NCBI GenBank assembly: GCA_018660835.1
Contig: JABJJN010000018.1
Coordinates: 62,001-126,000 of the forward strand
DNA length: 64,000 nucleotides
Reading direction: 5' to 3'
DNA from: Gemmatimonadota bacterium
Lineage (GTDB): Bacteria; Latescibacterota; UBA2968; UBA8231
The translations under genes were made by a program, and so were the position numbers. Positions 26,028-34,995 of the stretch are shown in pieces. The stretch's first letter is position 1; each line of letters starts with the position of its first letter. Below the pieces are notes generated by a model. That model was not told where the DNA came from, did no database searches, and saw nothing but the letters and a program-made list of their open reading frames with translations.

Positions 26028-27191
26028 TTACCCGGCATTTCGGCGCAGGATGGCAGGATACTCAAGGTCCTCACCCCACTGCGTATCGCCGCCAACCTTT
26101 GTCTCCACTTCCGGCGCCCGACGCGGCGTTCTCAACGGACGGCTTGCGCGATGCTCGGTTTCCTGAGGGGGAACGACTTCTTCTGCACGGGCAGACGACT
26201 GCATCTGTGCTTGGGTAACAAACTTTCCATCCTTGTCCAGATGAAATCCAGTAGCGATCACGGTCACGCGCAGCTCGTCGCCCATGGATTCATCAATTAC
26301 AGTGCCGAAGATGATATTCGCCTCGCTCCCTGCCGCCTCTTGAATGATAGAAGCCGCCTCATTGGCTTCGTAGAGGGTCAGATTGGCATTCGCGGAGATA
26401 TTGATCAGTGCCCCCTTGGCGCCGTCGATGGATATCTCCTCGATCAAGGGGCTCTTGATGGCCTTCTTCGCCGCTTCCAAGGCTCGTCCTTCGCCCCGAT
26501 GGGCACCGACACCGATGATCGCGTCGCCACCTTCGGTGATCACCGTCTTCACGTCATTGAAATCTAGATTGATCATGCCCGGAATCGTGATCAGATCAGC
26601 GATGCCGCGAGTCGCCTGCAACAGCACTTCGTCTGCTCTGGCGAAGGCTTCTTCCAAGGTCGTGTCCCGCGAGCATACCTGTAGCAATCGCTGATTCTTG
26701 ATCACAATGAGGGTGTCGACGTGCTCCTGCAGTTCAGCAATCCCGGCCTGCGCATTGCGCATCCGTGGAAATCCTTCGAACTGGAAAGGTTCCGTGACGA
26801 TACCAACCGTCAGCGCCCCCTGTTCCTTGGCGATCTGAGCGACCACGGGCGCCGCGCCGGTCCCCGTCCCGCCTCCCATACCTGCCGTGATAAAGACCAG
26901 ATCTGTGTCAGCCAGTTTCTCCGCCACCTGCTCGCGGTCTTCTTCAATCGATTGCCGCCCGATCTCCGGCTTCGCACCCGCTCCGAGGCCACGCGTGACA
27001 CTTTCTCCAATGCACAGGCAATGATCTGCAGCCGATACTTCTAAATCCTGGTTGTCCGTATTCACGGCAATGAATTCGACGCCGTGCATGCCAGACTGCA
27101 CCATGCGATTGATCGCGTTGCCGCCGGCACCGCCGACGCCGACAACCTTGATACTGGCACACGATTCAAAGTCAATAATCTGAAATGTCAT
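26028..27191 (-). CDS. ftsZ: Cell division GTPase FtsZ
   Basis: A 387-residue tubulin homologue that forms the Z ring. The tubulin signature GGGTGTG is at residues 106-112, the N-terminal GTP-binding strand is IKVVGVGGAGGNAINRM, and the T7 loop region is NLDFNDVKTVI. A 60-residue variable linker leads to the conserved C-terminal peptide DLEYPAILRR that binds FtsA. It is the last gene of the dcw operon, 59 bases after ftsA, with a GAGGGGGAG ribosome-binding site ahead of the ATG. Confidence 0.97.
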   Translation of the reverse strand: MTFQIIDFESCASIKVVGVGGAGGNAINRMVQSGMHGVEFIAVNTDNQDLEVSAADHCLCIGESVTRGLGAGAKPEIGRQSIEEDREQVAEKLADTDLVFITAGMGGGTGTGAAPVVAQIAKEQGALTVGIVTEPFQFEGFPRMRNAQAGIAELQEHVDTLIVIKNQRLLQVCSRDTTLEEAFARADEVLLQATRGIADLITIPGMINLDFNDVKTVITEGGDAIIGVGAHRGEGRALEAAKKAIKSPLIEEISIDGAKGALINISANANLTLYEANEAASIIQEAAGSEANIIFGTVIDESMGDELRVTVIATGFHLDKDGKFVTQAQMQSSARAEEVVPPQETEHRASRPLRTPRRAPEVETKVGGDTQWGEDLEYPAILRRNAG

Positions 27192-27250
27192 GTAGTAGCT
27201 CCCCCTCGGTGGATTTCAAGTGCTGCTGTGTGATCGCAGGAACACGTAGA

Positions 27251-28456
27251 TCAGAGCAAACCCTCCAACCACGAGCGCATACGGCCCGCAGTGGAGTCAA
27301 AACGGGTGGTCAATTGAGTTGGACCTTCGGACTGAGCGTCATGCGCGGTCAGCACCAAACCCATCGCCGTCGACCACTCTGGCTGAGCAAGACCATCACC
27401 GACGCCTGCACGAACTGGTGGCGAAGCAATACGGGTCGATGCGCCCAAAACGCGTTCTGCGACGGTTGCCATTTTCTCAAGCTGGCAACTGCCGCCTGTG
27501 AGAACGAACCCGGCGCGTGGGATTGGCCGCTGTGGCAGATCAAGTCCCCGTGAAACGAGACCAAACAGTTCCTCCAGCCTCGCTTCGATAATCTCCCATG
27601 CCTCTGCCTGTGCGACTCGCTCGGGTGAGCCCCCGGCGACCCGAGCGACCTGCAAGGAATCGTCTTCGCTCAAAGCGAATTGCCGTTTCAAAGCCTCGGC
27701 ATGATTCCATGTCGTGCGCAGGCATACGGCCAGATCCCCCGTCACCTGTTGTCCCCCCACGGGGACGATACAGGTATCCACGACAGCTCCCTCTTCGAAG
27801 CAGACCACATCCGCCGTTCCGCCACCGATATCTATGAGCCCAACCCCCATGTCGAGTTCGTCATCAGACAAACACGCACGGGCAGCGGCAATGGGTGAAA
27901 GGACAAGGTCTGCCACTCGATACCCGGCTCGTTCCACGCAGGCAACAAGATTTCGAACAGCCGTCACTCCGCCTGTCACGATATGAACACGTGCGCCGAG
28001 GCGCACACCGGACATACCCACAGGATTCTGAATTCGCTGTTGCCCGTCTACCTCAAAATCACGTGGCAGGACATGCAGTACCTCACGTTCGAAGGGAATG
28101 GCTACCGTTCGCGCCGCATCAATCGCGCTCTGGCGATCCATGGTGCTGATGGTCCCGCCCTTGCCCTCCACTGCCACGGCTCCCTGGCTCTGCAGAGCGT
28201 CTACATGCTCTCCAGATATCGAAATCGTCACGCGGTCAACGTGGACACCTGATGCCACCCTTGCCTGCTCGACAGCCTGACGAATGGCGGAACCGAGTCG
28301 GTCTGCATCAACCAGCACGCCATGGCGCACACCAAGACTGGGCGCACTTCCCACACCAATGACGTCAAGACGAGATCCACTTGCTTCGGCCAGAACCACT
28401 CGCACCATGGTCGAGCCGATATCGACGCCAGCCAGGACGGCCGCTGCATCAACCAT
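27251..28456 (-). CDS. ftsA: Cell division protein FtsA
   Basis: An actin-fold protein of 401 residues that tethers FtsZ to the membrane. It shows the phosphate-1 motif VLAGVDIGSTMVRVVLAE, the 1C domain segment (GVHVDRVTISISGEHV), the phosphate-2 motif GLIDIGGGTADV and the adenosine motif FVLTGGSCQLEKM. The C-terminal amphipathic helix is RMRSWLEGLL. ATG at 28456 overlaps the ftsQ stop by 8 bases and is preferred over a longer frame to 28495. It lies directly upstream of ftsZ, the usual order. Confidence 0.95.
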   Translation of the reverse strand: MVDAAAVLAGVDIGSTMVRVVLAEASGSRLDVIGVGSAPSLGVRHGVLVDADRLGSAIRQAVEQARVASGVHVDRVTISISGEHVDALQSQGAVAVEGKGGTISTMDRQSAIDAARTVAIPFEREVLHVLPRDFEVDGQQRIQNPVGMSGVRLGARVHIVTGGVTAVRNLVACVERAGYRVADLVLSPIAAARACLSDDELDMGVGLIDIGGGTADVVCFEEGAVVDTCIVPVGGQQVTGDLAVCLRTTWNHAEALKRQFALSEDDSLQVARVAGGSPERVAQAEAWEIIEARLEELFGLVSRGLDLPQRPIPRAGFVLTGGSCQLEKMATVAERVLGASTRIASPPVRAGVGDGLAQPEWSTAMGLVLTAHDAQSEGPTQLTTRFDSTAGRMRSWLEGLL

Positions 28457-29345
28457 GAGGGGAGACCTGGAGATCTTGTGCACGTTGGTTGCCACGTTCC
28501 ATAATCGTCCGCGTCGTACCCACGACCGCCTGTCCCTGGAATCTCAGGTCTACGTAGACAGCATCGGGTACATCGTGGTACACCCTTACCAGCACACCCA
28601 GCAGGGCCTGCAGACAGTCCGCATCGTGCAACGGTAGCCGCACCTCCAGATCGTCTGCGACCAGACGCAGTCTCAACGATTCGGTATCCAGCGGCAGGAT
28701 CTCAGATACTTCGGAGATCAGTCCCGGCGCGCTCTTGCCTGCTTGCAGCCACCAGGTAAGCAATGTTTGCACCTGGTGCCCCTCAGGGACAATCTCTCCC
28801 ACGACAGGTTCCCACACAGTCGCCGTCGTATCCACATCAATGACCTGCAAAATCTCATGCGGACGAATCACCGGCAGGTCGAGGTCAGCAACTCCCTCTG
28901 TCGTCAATCGACCTCGCGGCAGCACAACGCCGTCCGCATCGAGGCCGAAGAGCTCACCATGCCATTCGAGCCACGCCGTTCGTCGCCGCTCCTGGAGAGT
29001 TACCACAAGACGATCGGGTGGACGCCGCTCAACACGGGCACTTCGGACCCAGACCAGCTGGCTGATTCGTGCGGCAACCTCATCAAGATCCGCATGAAAG
29101 ATGCTGTCCTGTGGTAGCAAACCGCTGGCAGCGAGGATCTCCTCACCAGACAACAAGCGCAATCCGTGAACTTCGAGTGCAATCAGTCCGTAGCCGGGTG
29201 CCTTGTTGAGAGCCTCCCGCCCAGCAAATATCGCTGTTGCCATGACACCGAGCACGGCCGCCAGACAGACGCCGACCATCACACGGCGCCGCAGTCGTCG
29301 CACTTGATGAGTCGAGGTGAGGGATTTATTCGAGTGACGTGCCAT
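28449..29345 (-). CDS. ftsQ: Cell division protein FtsQ/DivIB
   Basis: A bitopic protein of 298 residues. A basic cytoplasmic segment is followed by a single helix (about 22-42, VMVGVCLAAVLGVMATAIFAG), then a POTRA domain (YGLIALEVHGLRLLSGEEILAASGL) and the FtsQ-type beta domain beginning RRTAWLEWHGELFGLDADG. It links early and late division proteins in the periplasm. Only one base separates it from the murC stop. The sequence is divergent, as is usual for this family, but position and architecture agree. Confidence 0.92.
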   Translation of the reverse strand: MARHSNKSLTSTHQVRRLRRRVMVGVCLAAVLGVMATAIFAGREALNKAPGYGLIALEVHGLRLLSGEEILAASGLLPQDSIFHADLDEVAARISQLVWVRSARVERRPPDRLVVTLQERRRTAWLEWHGELFGLDADGVVLPRGRLTTEGVADLDLPVIRPHEILQVIDVDTTATVWEPVVGEIVPEGHQVQTLLTWWLQAGKSAPGLISEVSEILPLDTESLRLRLVADDLEVRLPLHDADCLQALLGVLVRVYHDVPDAVYVDLRFQGQAVVGTTRTIMERGNQRAQDLQVSPHG

Positions 29346-29346
29346 T

Positions 29347-30738
29347 CTATGCCTGATTCGCTACGCGCCGAGAAGCGAGGATTGCGTCGAGTCGATCACC
29401 GATATCGCCGGCTCCCATCACCAGGAGTAAGTCACCGTCTGCACATCTGTCGAGGGCAGCGCCGATTGCGACAGATGCATCAGGTTCCTCAAACACGGTT
29501 TGCAGACACTTGAGCAATGGCTCAGTCAACAGTCTCGATGTGACGCCTTCCATTGGTGCTTCTCTGGCCGGATAGATATCACAAACCCAGACCTCATCAG
29601 CCAAACTCAGCGCCTCGACAAACTCGGCCTGCAGATGGTGTGTTCGCGAGTACAAGTGAGGCTGAAACACGGCCACGACTCGCCGCTGAGTCTGCCGCGC
29701 CCACCGCAAAGCTGCGGCGACCTCTGTCGGGTGATGCGCGTAGTCATCGATGACGAGAATTCCACCAATCATCGCCTTGGTCTGCAGTCGTCTGTCGACA
29801 CCGGCAAAGTTCGTCAACCCATCATCGATCGCAGCCCACGGCCAGTTCATGCGATTCGCCACGCCGATCACCGTCAGCGCATTGTCGACGTTGTGCTGGC
29901 CGCGGGCAGCCAACTGCAGAGACGGCCGCGAGTCACCATCCACGCGCACGCGCAAATGACAGTGATCCGCCTCCACCTTCATTTCCTCAAGCTGAACTTG
30001 GCACGTCTCATTGTGGCCACAGAGAGTAACCGCTGCCGTCGCTGAGCTCGCCGCCCTGGTGCATCTGGCCTCGTCGTGTGTGACGATCCATTCGCTCGCC
30101 TGCCCCAGAAAGCCGGCAAAGGCCATGTCGAGAGCGTCATCGTCGGCATAGGTGTCATGATGATCGGCGTCGATATTCGTCACCACGGCTCCCATAGGGT
30201 GCAAGGTGAGAAACGAGCGATCGTATTCATCGGCCTCTGCCACGAGCAAACCATCGCTCCCTGTTGCCGCCTGGCTGGTCCCTGTCTGCCATCCGCCAAT
30301 CACCACGCCCGGGTCCTCACCGGCGGCGCGGGCGACAGCGGCAATCATGCTGGCTGTCGTCGTTTTCCCATGGGTACCAGCGACGGCGATCGTCGGTCGT
30401 TGTTGCGACAAGACGCCCAATAACTGGGCGCGCGAGCATACGTGTGGCGTTCGCGTCCGCGCCGCCTGCAACTCTGGATTGGCGACGTCTACGGCAGCCG
30501 AATAGACGACGAAATCAGCTCCATCAATTCGACTTGCGTCATGCTCGCCGATCCAAACGTGAACTCCTGCTGATCGCAAAGAGCCAACAAGAGCACTCTC
30601 CACCTGATCTGATCCTTGGACAACATGCCCGGCCTGCTGCAAAAGGCGCGCAAGGGGCTCCATCCCGGCGCCACCAATTCCAATCATGTGTACGCGGCAC
30701 GAACGGCCCTTATCAAGCATGGTCTGTAGGCTCTGCAT
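29347..30738 (-). CDS. murC: UDP-N-acetylmuramate-L-alanine ligase MurC
   Basis: A Mur ligase of 463 residues that adds the first residue (usually L-Ala) to UDP-MurNAc. The N-terminal Rossmann motif is VHMIGIGGAGMEPLARLLQ, the ATP loop is VAGTHGKTTTASMIA, and central motifs include LLVAEADEYDRSFLTL and GQHNVDNALTVIG; DDYAHHPTEVAAAL marks MurC. I prefer ATG at 30738, which begins one base after the ftsW stop; the longer frame to 30750 uses GTG and overlaps ftsW. Confidence 0.95.
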   Translation of the reverse strand: MQSLQTMLDKGRSCRVHMIGIGGAGMEPLARLLQQAGHVVQGSDQVESALVGSLRSAGVHVWIGEHDASRIDGADFVVYSAAVDVANPELQAARTRTPHVCSRAQLLGVLSQQRPTIAVAGTHGKTTTASMIAAVARAAGEDPGVVIGGWQTGTSQAATGSDGLLVAEADEYDRSFLTLHPMGAVVTNIDADHHDTYADDDALDMAFAGFLGQASEWIVTHDEARCTRAASSATAAVTLCGHNETCQVQLEEMKVEADHCHLRVRVDGDSRPSLQLAARGQHNVDNALTVIGVANRMNWPWAAIDDGLTNFAGVDRRLQTKAMIGGILVIDDYAHHPTEVAAALRWARQTQRRVVAVFQPHLYSRTHHLQAEFVEALSLADEVWVCDIYPAREAPMEGVTSRLLTEPLLKCLQTVFEEPDASVAIGAALDRCADGDLLLVMGAGDIGDRLDAILASRRVANQA

Positions 30739-30739
30739 A

Positions 30740-32065
30740 CTAGCCCACACCGAAATTCAGCCGTCGACGACGGCGGCGGCTGATGGCTGAAGTCGCAGTC
30801 GGTCGCCACGTGACGGGTGAAAGGGCTGCTCTCACGTCAGACTTGTCTTCCTGCTCACGAGCTACAGCCGCAAGGATTCCCAGGCCACACAGATTCAGCA
30901 GTAGCGATGATCCACCATAGCTGATGAAAGGCAGTGGCAAGCCCGTCGTGGGAGCCAGACCTGTGGCAACGGCGACATTGAGCAGTGCGTACACGGAAAC
31001 CATCATCGTGATCCCAGCAGCCGTATAGAAACCGAAATCAGATCGGGCACCGGCGGCGATACGGAAGCCATGCAGGGCCAGGGCGATGAACAGACCGATG
31101 ATACTCATGGTGCCGAATAGGCCGAGTTCCTCACCGGCAAAGGCGAAGACAAAGTCCGTGTGCGGTTCGGGCAGGAAGTATTTCTGCATACTGTTGCCGA
31201 GACCGACGCCAACCAATCCGCCGCTGCCCAGTGCCAGTTCCGCCTGGGCAATCTGGAAACCTGCCCCTTGTGGATCCGCTTCACCAAAGAAAGTGAGTAG
31301 CCGCTGCATCTGATACGGCGAGGAGAAGACAGAAAGCAAAACGCCGGGCATCCCGGCAATTCCGACGCATGCCAAATGGACAGGTCGAGCCCCGCCGATC
31401 CACAACATCAACAGGGAGATGGTACCAATGGCCAGCGCCGTGCCCAGATCTGGTTGTAGGACGATGAGACCAAGCACAGTCCCAATAATGATGAGGCGGG
31501 GCAGCAATCCATGTTGCCAGTCTGTCATCACTTCGCGATGGCGAACCATGACGTCTGCCAAATACAGTACAAGTGCCAGCTTGGCGAATTCGGAGGGTTG
31601 AAATCTGAGTTGTGCCAGGGGCAACTGAAAAGGCAACCACCGCTGGGCACCCTTGCCTTCGCCAAAAAGAAGCACCAGGACAAGCAACCCAATGGCAACG
31701 ATCAGCAGTGGACGAGCCAGAACTCGCCACATGGCCAAAGGCACACGAGAGACCCCAAACATGATCAACAGCCCGAAAGCTGCACGCATGAGTTGTCGAT
31801 TGAGGAAAAAACCCGCATCGTGAAAACGACTTCCAGCCAGGGCAGAACTCGAACTATACACCATGACCACGCCGATACCGACGAGGACAACGGCAATGAG
31901 TAGGACCTGCCGAGCTGCACGCTCTGCGGGAGAACTTGTGGACAATCCAAACGCCCGATCGAACTGGACTTGAAGCGACCAGCATTGCTGGCCAGGAGAG
32001 ATCTGGTGAGTCGAGCTGCCTTGGGAGGCAACTGACCTGGGAAGGAGGAGACGGCGAGTCGCCAC
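30740..32065 (-). CDS. ftsW: Peptidoglycan glycosyltransferase FtsW (SEDS family)
   Basis: A ten-helix SEDS protein of up to 441 residues that polymerises septal glycan with FtsI. Conserved elements include GKGAQRWL, FQPSEFAKLALVLYLADV, LQPDLGTALAIG, the periplasmic loop aspartate in PHTDFVFAFAGEELG and the C-terminal TGLPLPFISYGGSSL. The start is uncertain. GTG at 32065 has no ribosome-binding site and is preceded directly by a C-rich run (nine consecutive G on the plus strand), and the first 50 residues are not family-like. A later TTG at 31945 is an alternative. It lies between murF and murC, where mraY, murD and murG would normally also be found. Confidence 0.93.
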   Translation of the reverse strand: MATRRLLLPRSVASQGSSTHQISPGQQCWSLQVQFDRAFGLSTSSPAERAARQVLLIAVVLVGIGVVMVYSSSSALAGSRFHDAGFFLNRQLMRAAFGLLIMFGVSRVPLAMWRVLARPLLIVAIGLLVLVLLFGEGKGAQRWLPFQLPLAQLRFQPSEFAKLALVLYLADVMVRHREVMTDWQHGLLPRLIIIGTVLGLIVLQPDLGTALAIGTISLLMLWIGGARPVHLACVGIAGMPGVLLSVFSSPYQMQRLLTFFGEADPQGAGFQIAQAELALGSGGLVGVGLGNSMQKYFLPEPHTDFVFAFAGEELGLFGTMSIIGLFIALALHGFRIAAGARSDFGFYTAAGITMMVSVYALLNVAVATGLAPTTGLPLPFISYGGSSLLLNLCGLGILAAVAREQEDKSDVRAALSPVTWRPTATSAISRRRRRRLNFGVG

Positions 32066-32066
32066 C

Positions 32067-32080
32067 GGGGGGGGGTGGGG
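32067..32080. repeat. Homopolymer G tract at the ftsW start
   Basis: Nine consecutive G bases, then T, then four G on the plus strand, immediately upstream of the GTG taken as the ftsW start (minus strand reads a C tract). Such a tract is prone to slipped-strand change and to sequencing length error, either of which would alter the frame or spacing at this start. Confidence 0.8.
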
Positions 32081-32103
32081 CGACGTATACGAACAACTTT
32101 TGA

Positions 32104-33525
32104 TCAGTTTGGGTCCGAGAGCAATCCTTCTGCTACATATTCCAACCCCACACCTCTTGAGGCCTTGACCAGAACCGTGTCACCCTGGGTCAGCAAATGG
32201 CGAGCATGATCCAGCAAATCATCCTGACTCGTGAAATGCAGCGCGTCAGCCTTCGCCATCCCCTGTGCACGAGCAGCCTCGCCCAGGGCCTGACTGGCAG
32301 AACCGGTGGTAAGCAACACATCAAGGCGGTCGGCCATATAGCGGCCGGCTTCCTGGTGTAATTCTTCGGTCTTAGCGCCCAATTCCAGCATATCACCGAC
32401 GATAGCAACGCGTCGGCCTTCGACTTCGATGTCAACAAGAAGGTCGATCGCAGCACGCAGCGACTCGGGATTGGCATTGTAACAATCATTGATAACACGG
32501 ATGCCGCGATTTCGCAAGAATTGCGATCGCATGCCCACCGGAGAAAAGTTGGCGAGCACTTCGGCACTTGCAGCTGGTGGAATCCCACACTCGACGCCGA
32601 CAGCGATCGCTGCCAGGGCGTTGTAGACGTTGTGACGTCCGGGTATTGCTAGTTGGAAACGAGTGCGAGGAAACGAGGTATGCTGTAGAGAGAAATGGCC
32701 GCAACCCTCCTGGTCGAGAACGAGTCCCTCCCCACTAAAATGGCCCTCACGTTTCAGACCGAAGCCAAGGAGTCTCCCCTTTGTCCTCTTAGCCCCCCTG
32801 GCAATGACACAGTCGTCTACGTTTACGAAGGCCACACAAGACTCGTCCCGGATTGAATCCAGGAGCTCCCCTTTGGCCTTGGCCACTCTCTCTACAGACT
32901 TAAATACCTCCAGGTGTGCTGTGCCAATGTTCAGCAACACACCGATCGTTGGTCGAACGACATCGGCAAGATAAGCGATATCTCCAACATGCCGCGCCGC
33001 AAGTTCGAATACTGCCGCATTGTGGGTGGCTGTCAAGCCAAGCACGGATCGCGGCACACCCAATTCATTGTTCTCATTCGCCGGCGTCTTGTGCACCTGA
33101 AAGCGACAACCAAGAACGGCGGCGATCATTTCCTTTGCCGTCGTCTTTCCGGCACTACCAGTAACGCCGACGACTGGTCCGGTAAACCCGCGCCGATAGT
33201 GACGGGCAATACGTCCCAGGGCCCGCAGCGGATCGTCAACAGCCAACAAGGGCGGCGCGGCATCCGCTGTAGCGTTCGAAAGATCGTCTACTCGGTCGTG
33301 CTGCACCAGAGCTGCGACTGCACCACCGTGAAAAGCATCTGTGACAAAGCGGTGTCCATCAAAATTCTCACCCTCAATGGCAACGAAAACGCTGCCGGGG
33401 GACAGACCCCTTGTATCGGTTGCAACACCTGCAAAGGGACGATCGTATGCCGGCGCTCCCTTCCACACAGCGCGTGCAACGTGGGCGACCTCACCAAGCG
33501 TCATGCTCCTAACGGGCGATCCCAC
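32104..33525 (-). CDS. murF: UDP-MurNAc-tripeptide-D-Ala-D-Ala ligase MurF
   Basis: A Mur ligase of 473 residues that adds D-Ala-D-Ala to the UDP-MurNAc-tripeptide. The N-terminal substrate domain has GVATDTRGLSPGSVFVAIEG, the ATP loop is VVGVTGSAGKTTAKEMIAA, the NENNELGVPRSVLGL segment is typical of MurF, and RVINDCYNANPESLRAAI marks the C-terminal domain. GTG at 33525 shares a base with the murE stop (TAGTG); ATG at 33504 is an alternative, but its AGGAG is only one base away. No ddl gene is nearby. Confidence 0.95.
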   Translation of the reverse strand: MGSPVRSMTLGEVAHVARAVWKGAPAYDRPFAGVATDTRGLSPGSVFVAIEGENFDGHRFVTDAFHGGAVAALVQHDRVDDLSNATADAAPPLLAVDDPLRALGRIARHYRRGFTGPVVGVTGSAGKTTAKEMIAAVLGCRFQVHKTPANENNELGVPRSVLGLTATHNAAVFELAARHVGDIAYLADVVRPTIGVLLNIGTAHLEVFKSVERVAKAKGELLDSIRDESCVAFVNVDDCVIARGAKRTKGRLLGFGLKREGHFSGEGLVLDQEGCGHFSLQHTSFPRTRFQLAIPGRHNVYNALAAIAVGVECGIPPAASAEVLANFSPVGMRSQFLRNRGIRVINDCYNANPESLRAAIDLLVDIEVEGRRVAIVGDMLELGAKTEELHQEAGRYMADRLDVLLTTGSASQALGEAARAQGMAKADALHFTSQDDLLDHARHLLTQGDTVLVKASRGVGLEYVAEGLLSDPN

Positions 33526-34982
33526 TACTGCGCTGCCTGCTTCAACACTTCACGTGCAATCAGACGATCATCGAATTCAATCGGGCCATCCGCCAACAAC
33601 TGGTATGGCTCATCACCTTTGCCCGCGATCACAACCACATCACCTGGACAAGCTTCGTGCAGAGCTGTCTCGATCGCAACCCGGCGGTCAGCATCTACAC
33701 GCACAGACATGGAATCATCCATGCCCCGTTTGATCTGCTCAAGGATCTGTTGTGGCGACTCGCTCCGCGGATTGTCTGACGTGAGATAGACCGTATCGGC
33801 CAATTTCTCAGCAACCTGTCCCATGAGAGGCCGCTTGCCTACGTCGCGATCACCACCACAACCAAAGACGCAAAGAAGACGTCCCTGGGTCAATTCGCGT
33901 GCCGCTTCCAGGCACGTCTGCAGACCTGCGGGTGTGTGAGCATAATCGACGAGCACTCCAAAAGACTGGCCTTCGTCAATCCGCTCGAATCGTCCGGGGA
34001 CTCTGGATGCCTGCGCGATCCCCTCGCACAATGCATCCGCCTCGACACCGAGAGCCAGCCCACCGGCTACGGCGGCCATGATGTTAGAGAGGTTAAAACG
34101 CCCAGTCAATGGCGAGACAACTTCGAACTCGCCCTGCGGCCAGGCGACACGACAGCGGGTCTCGAATAGTGATGCGCTGATTGAAATTGGGTGCACGTCA
34201 GCCGCGGCATCTTCCACCGCATAGGTGAGCACCTGTGCCGACGTGCGCGCCGCCATCGCGCCCCAGGCCGGATCGTCGCGATTCAGCACAGCTAGCGCTT
34301 GCTCATCCAATTCTTCGAACAGGCGTCCCTTGGCTGCGAGATAGCTTTCGACCGTGCCATGGAAGTCGAGGTGGTCACGTGTGAGATTCGTAAACAAGGC
34401 GGCAGCAAACTGAATCTCGTCGGTCCGATGAAGAGCCAGGGCGTGGGACGAGACCTCCATGGCGACACGGGTCGCACCCTGGTTTCGAGCATCTCGCAGT
34501 AGCTGTTGAAGTGTTGGTGATTCCGGTGTCGTATTCGCGATGGCTACTTTCTTCTCGGCGCAGATGTAACCCATCGTGCCGATATAGGCACTGATCTGGC
34601 CGGCGGACTGCTGGATATTGTGAAGCAGCCAGGCTGTCGTCGTCTTGCCATTGGTACCGGTGACACCAACACACTGCAGCTCATTGGACGGCTCGCCCTG
34701 GAAACGGCTAGCCAGTCGTGGCAAGAGGCGTCGGCTATCTTGGACGAGGATGCGAGTCGTTGGCCGACAGTCGATGTCATCCTCTACAACAATTGCTGCA
34801 GCACCACGTTTGACAGCGTCACCGACAAAGGAATGTCGGTCCACTTCCTGCCCACCGCGGATTGCGACAAAGAGTGAGTGCCCTTGCACCTGACGTGAAT
34901 CGCACACGATGTCTAGAATCTCCTGATCGAGACTGCCCTCAATCTGTACATTCTCGCCAGCCAGCAACTCCCCGAGACGCAT
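33525..34982 (-). CDS. murE: UDP-MurNAc-L-Ala-D-Glu:meso-diaminopimelate ligase MurE
   Basis: A Mur ligase of 485 residues. The ATP loop GVTGTNGKTTT is at residues 106-116, the carbamylated-lysine region includes YLAAKGRLFEEL, and the substrate motif DNPR at 403-406 (TSDNPRSESP) is the one that selects meso-diaminopimelate over L-lysine. That points to Gram-negative-type direct cross-linked peptidoglycan. ATG at 34982 has GGAGAG six bases upstream and lies 13 bases after ftsI. An in-frame extension to 35126 overlaps ftsI and is not family-like. Confidence 0.96.
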   Translation of the reverse strand: MRLGELLAGENVQIEGSLDQEILDIVCDSRQVQGHSLFVAIRGGQEVDRHSFVGDAVKRGAAAIVVEDDIDCRPTTRILVQDSRRLLPRLASRFQGEPSNELQCVGVTGTNGKTTTAWLLHNIQQSAGQISAYIGTMGYICAEKKVAIANTTPESPTLQQLLRDARNQGATRVAMEVSSHALALHRTDEIQFAAALFTNLTRDHLDFHGTVESYLAAKGRLFEELDEQALAVLNRDDPAWGAMAARTSAQVLTYAVEDAAADVHPISISASLFETRCRVAWPQGEFEVVSPLTGRFNLSNIMAAVAGGLALGVEADALCEGIAQASRVPGRFERIDEGQSFGVLVDYAHTPAGLQTCLEAARELTQGRLLCVFGCGGDRDVGKRPLMGQVAEKLADTVYLTSDNPRSESPQQILEQIKRGMDDSMSVRVDADRRVAIETALHEACPGDVVVIAGKGDEPYQLLADGPIEFDDRLIAREVLKQAAQ

Positions 34983-34995
34983 TGGCTCTCCGGTC

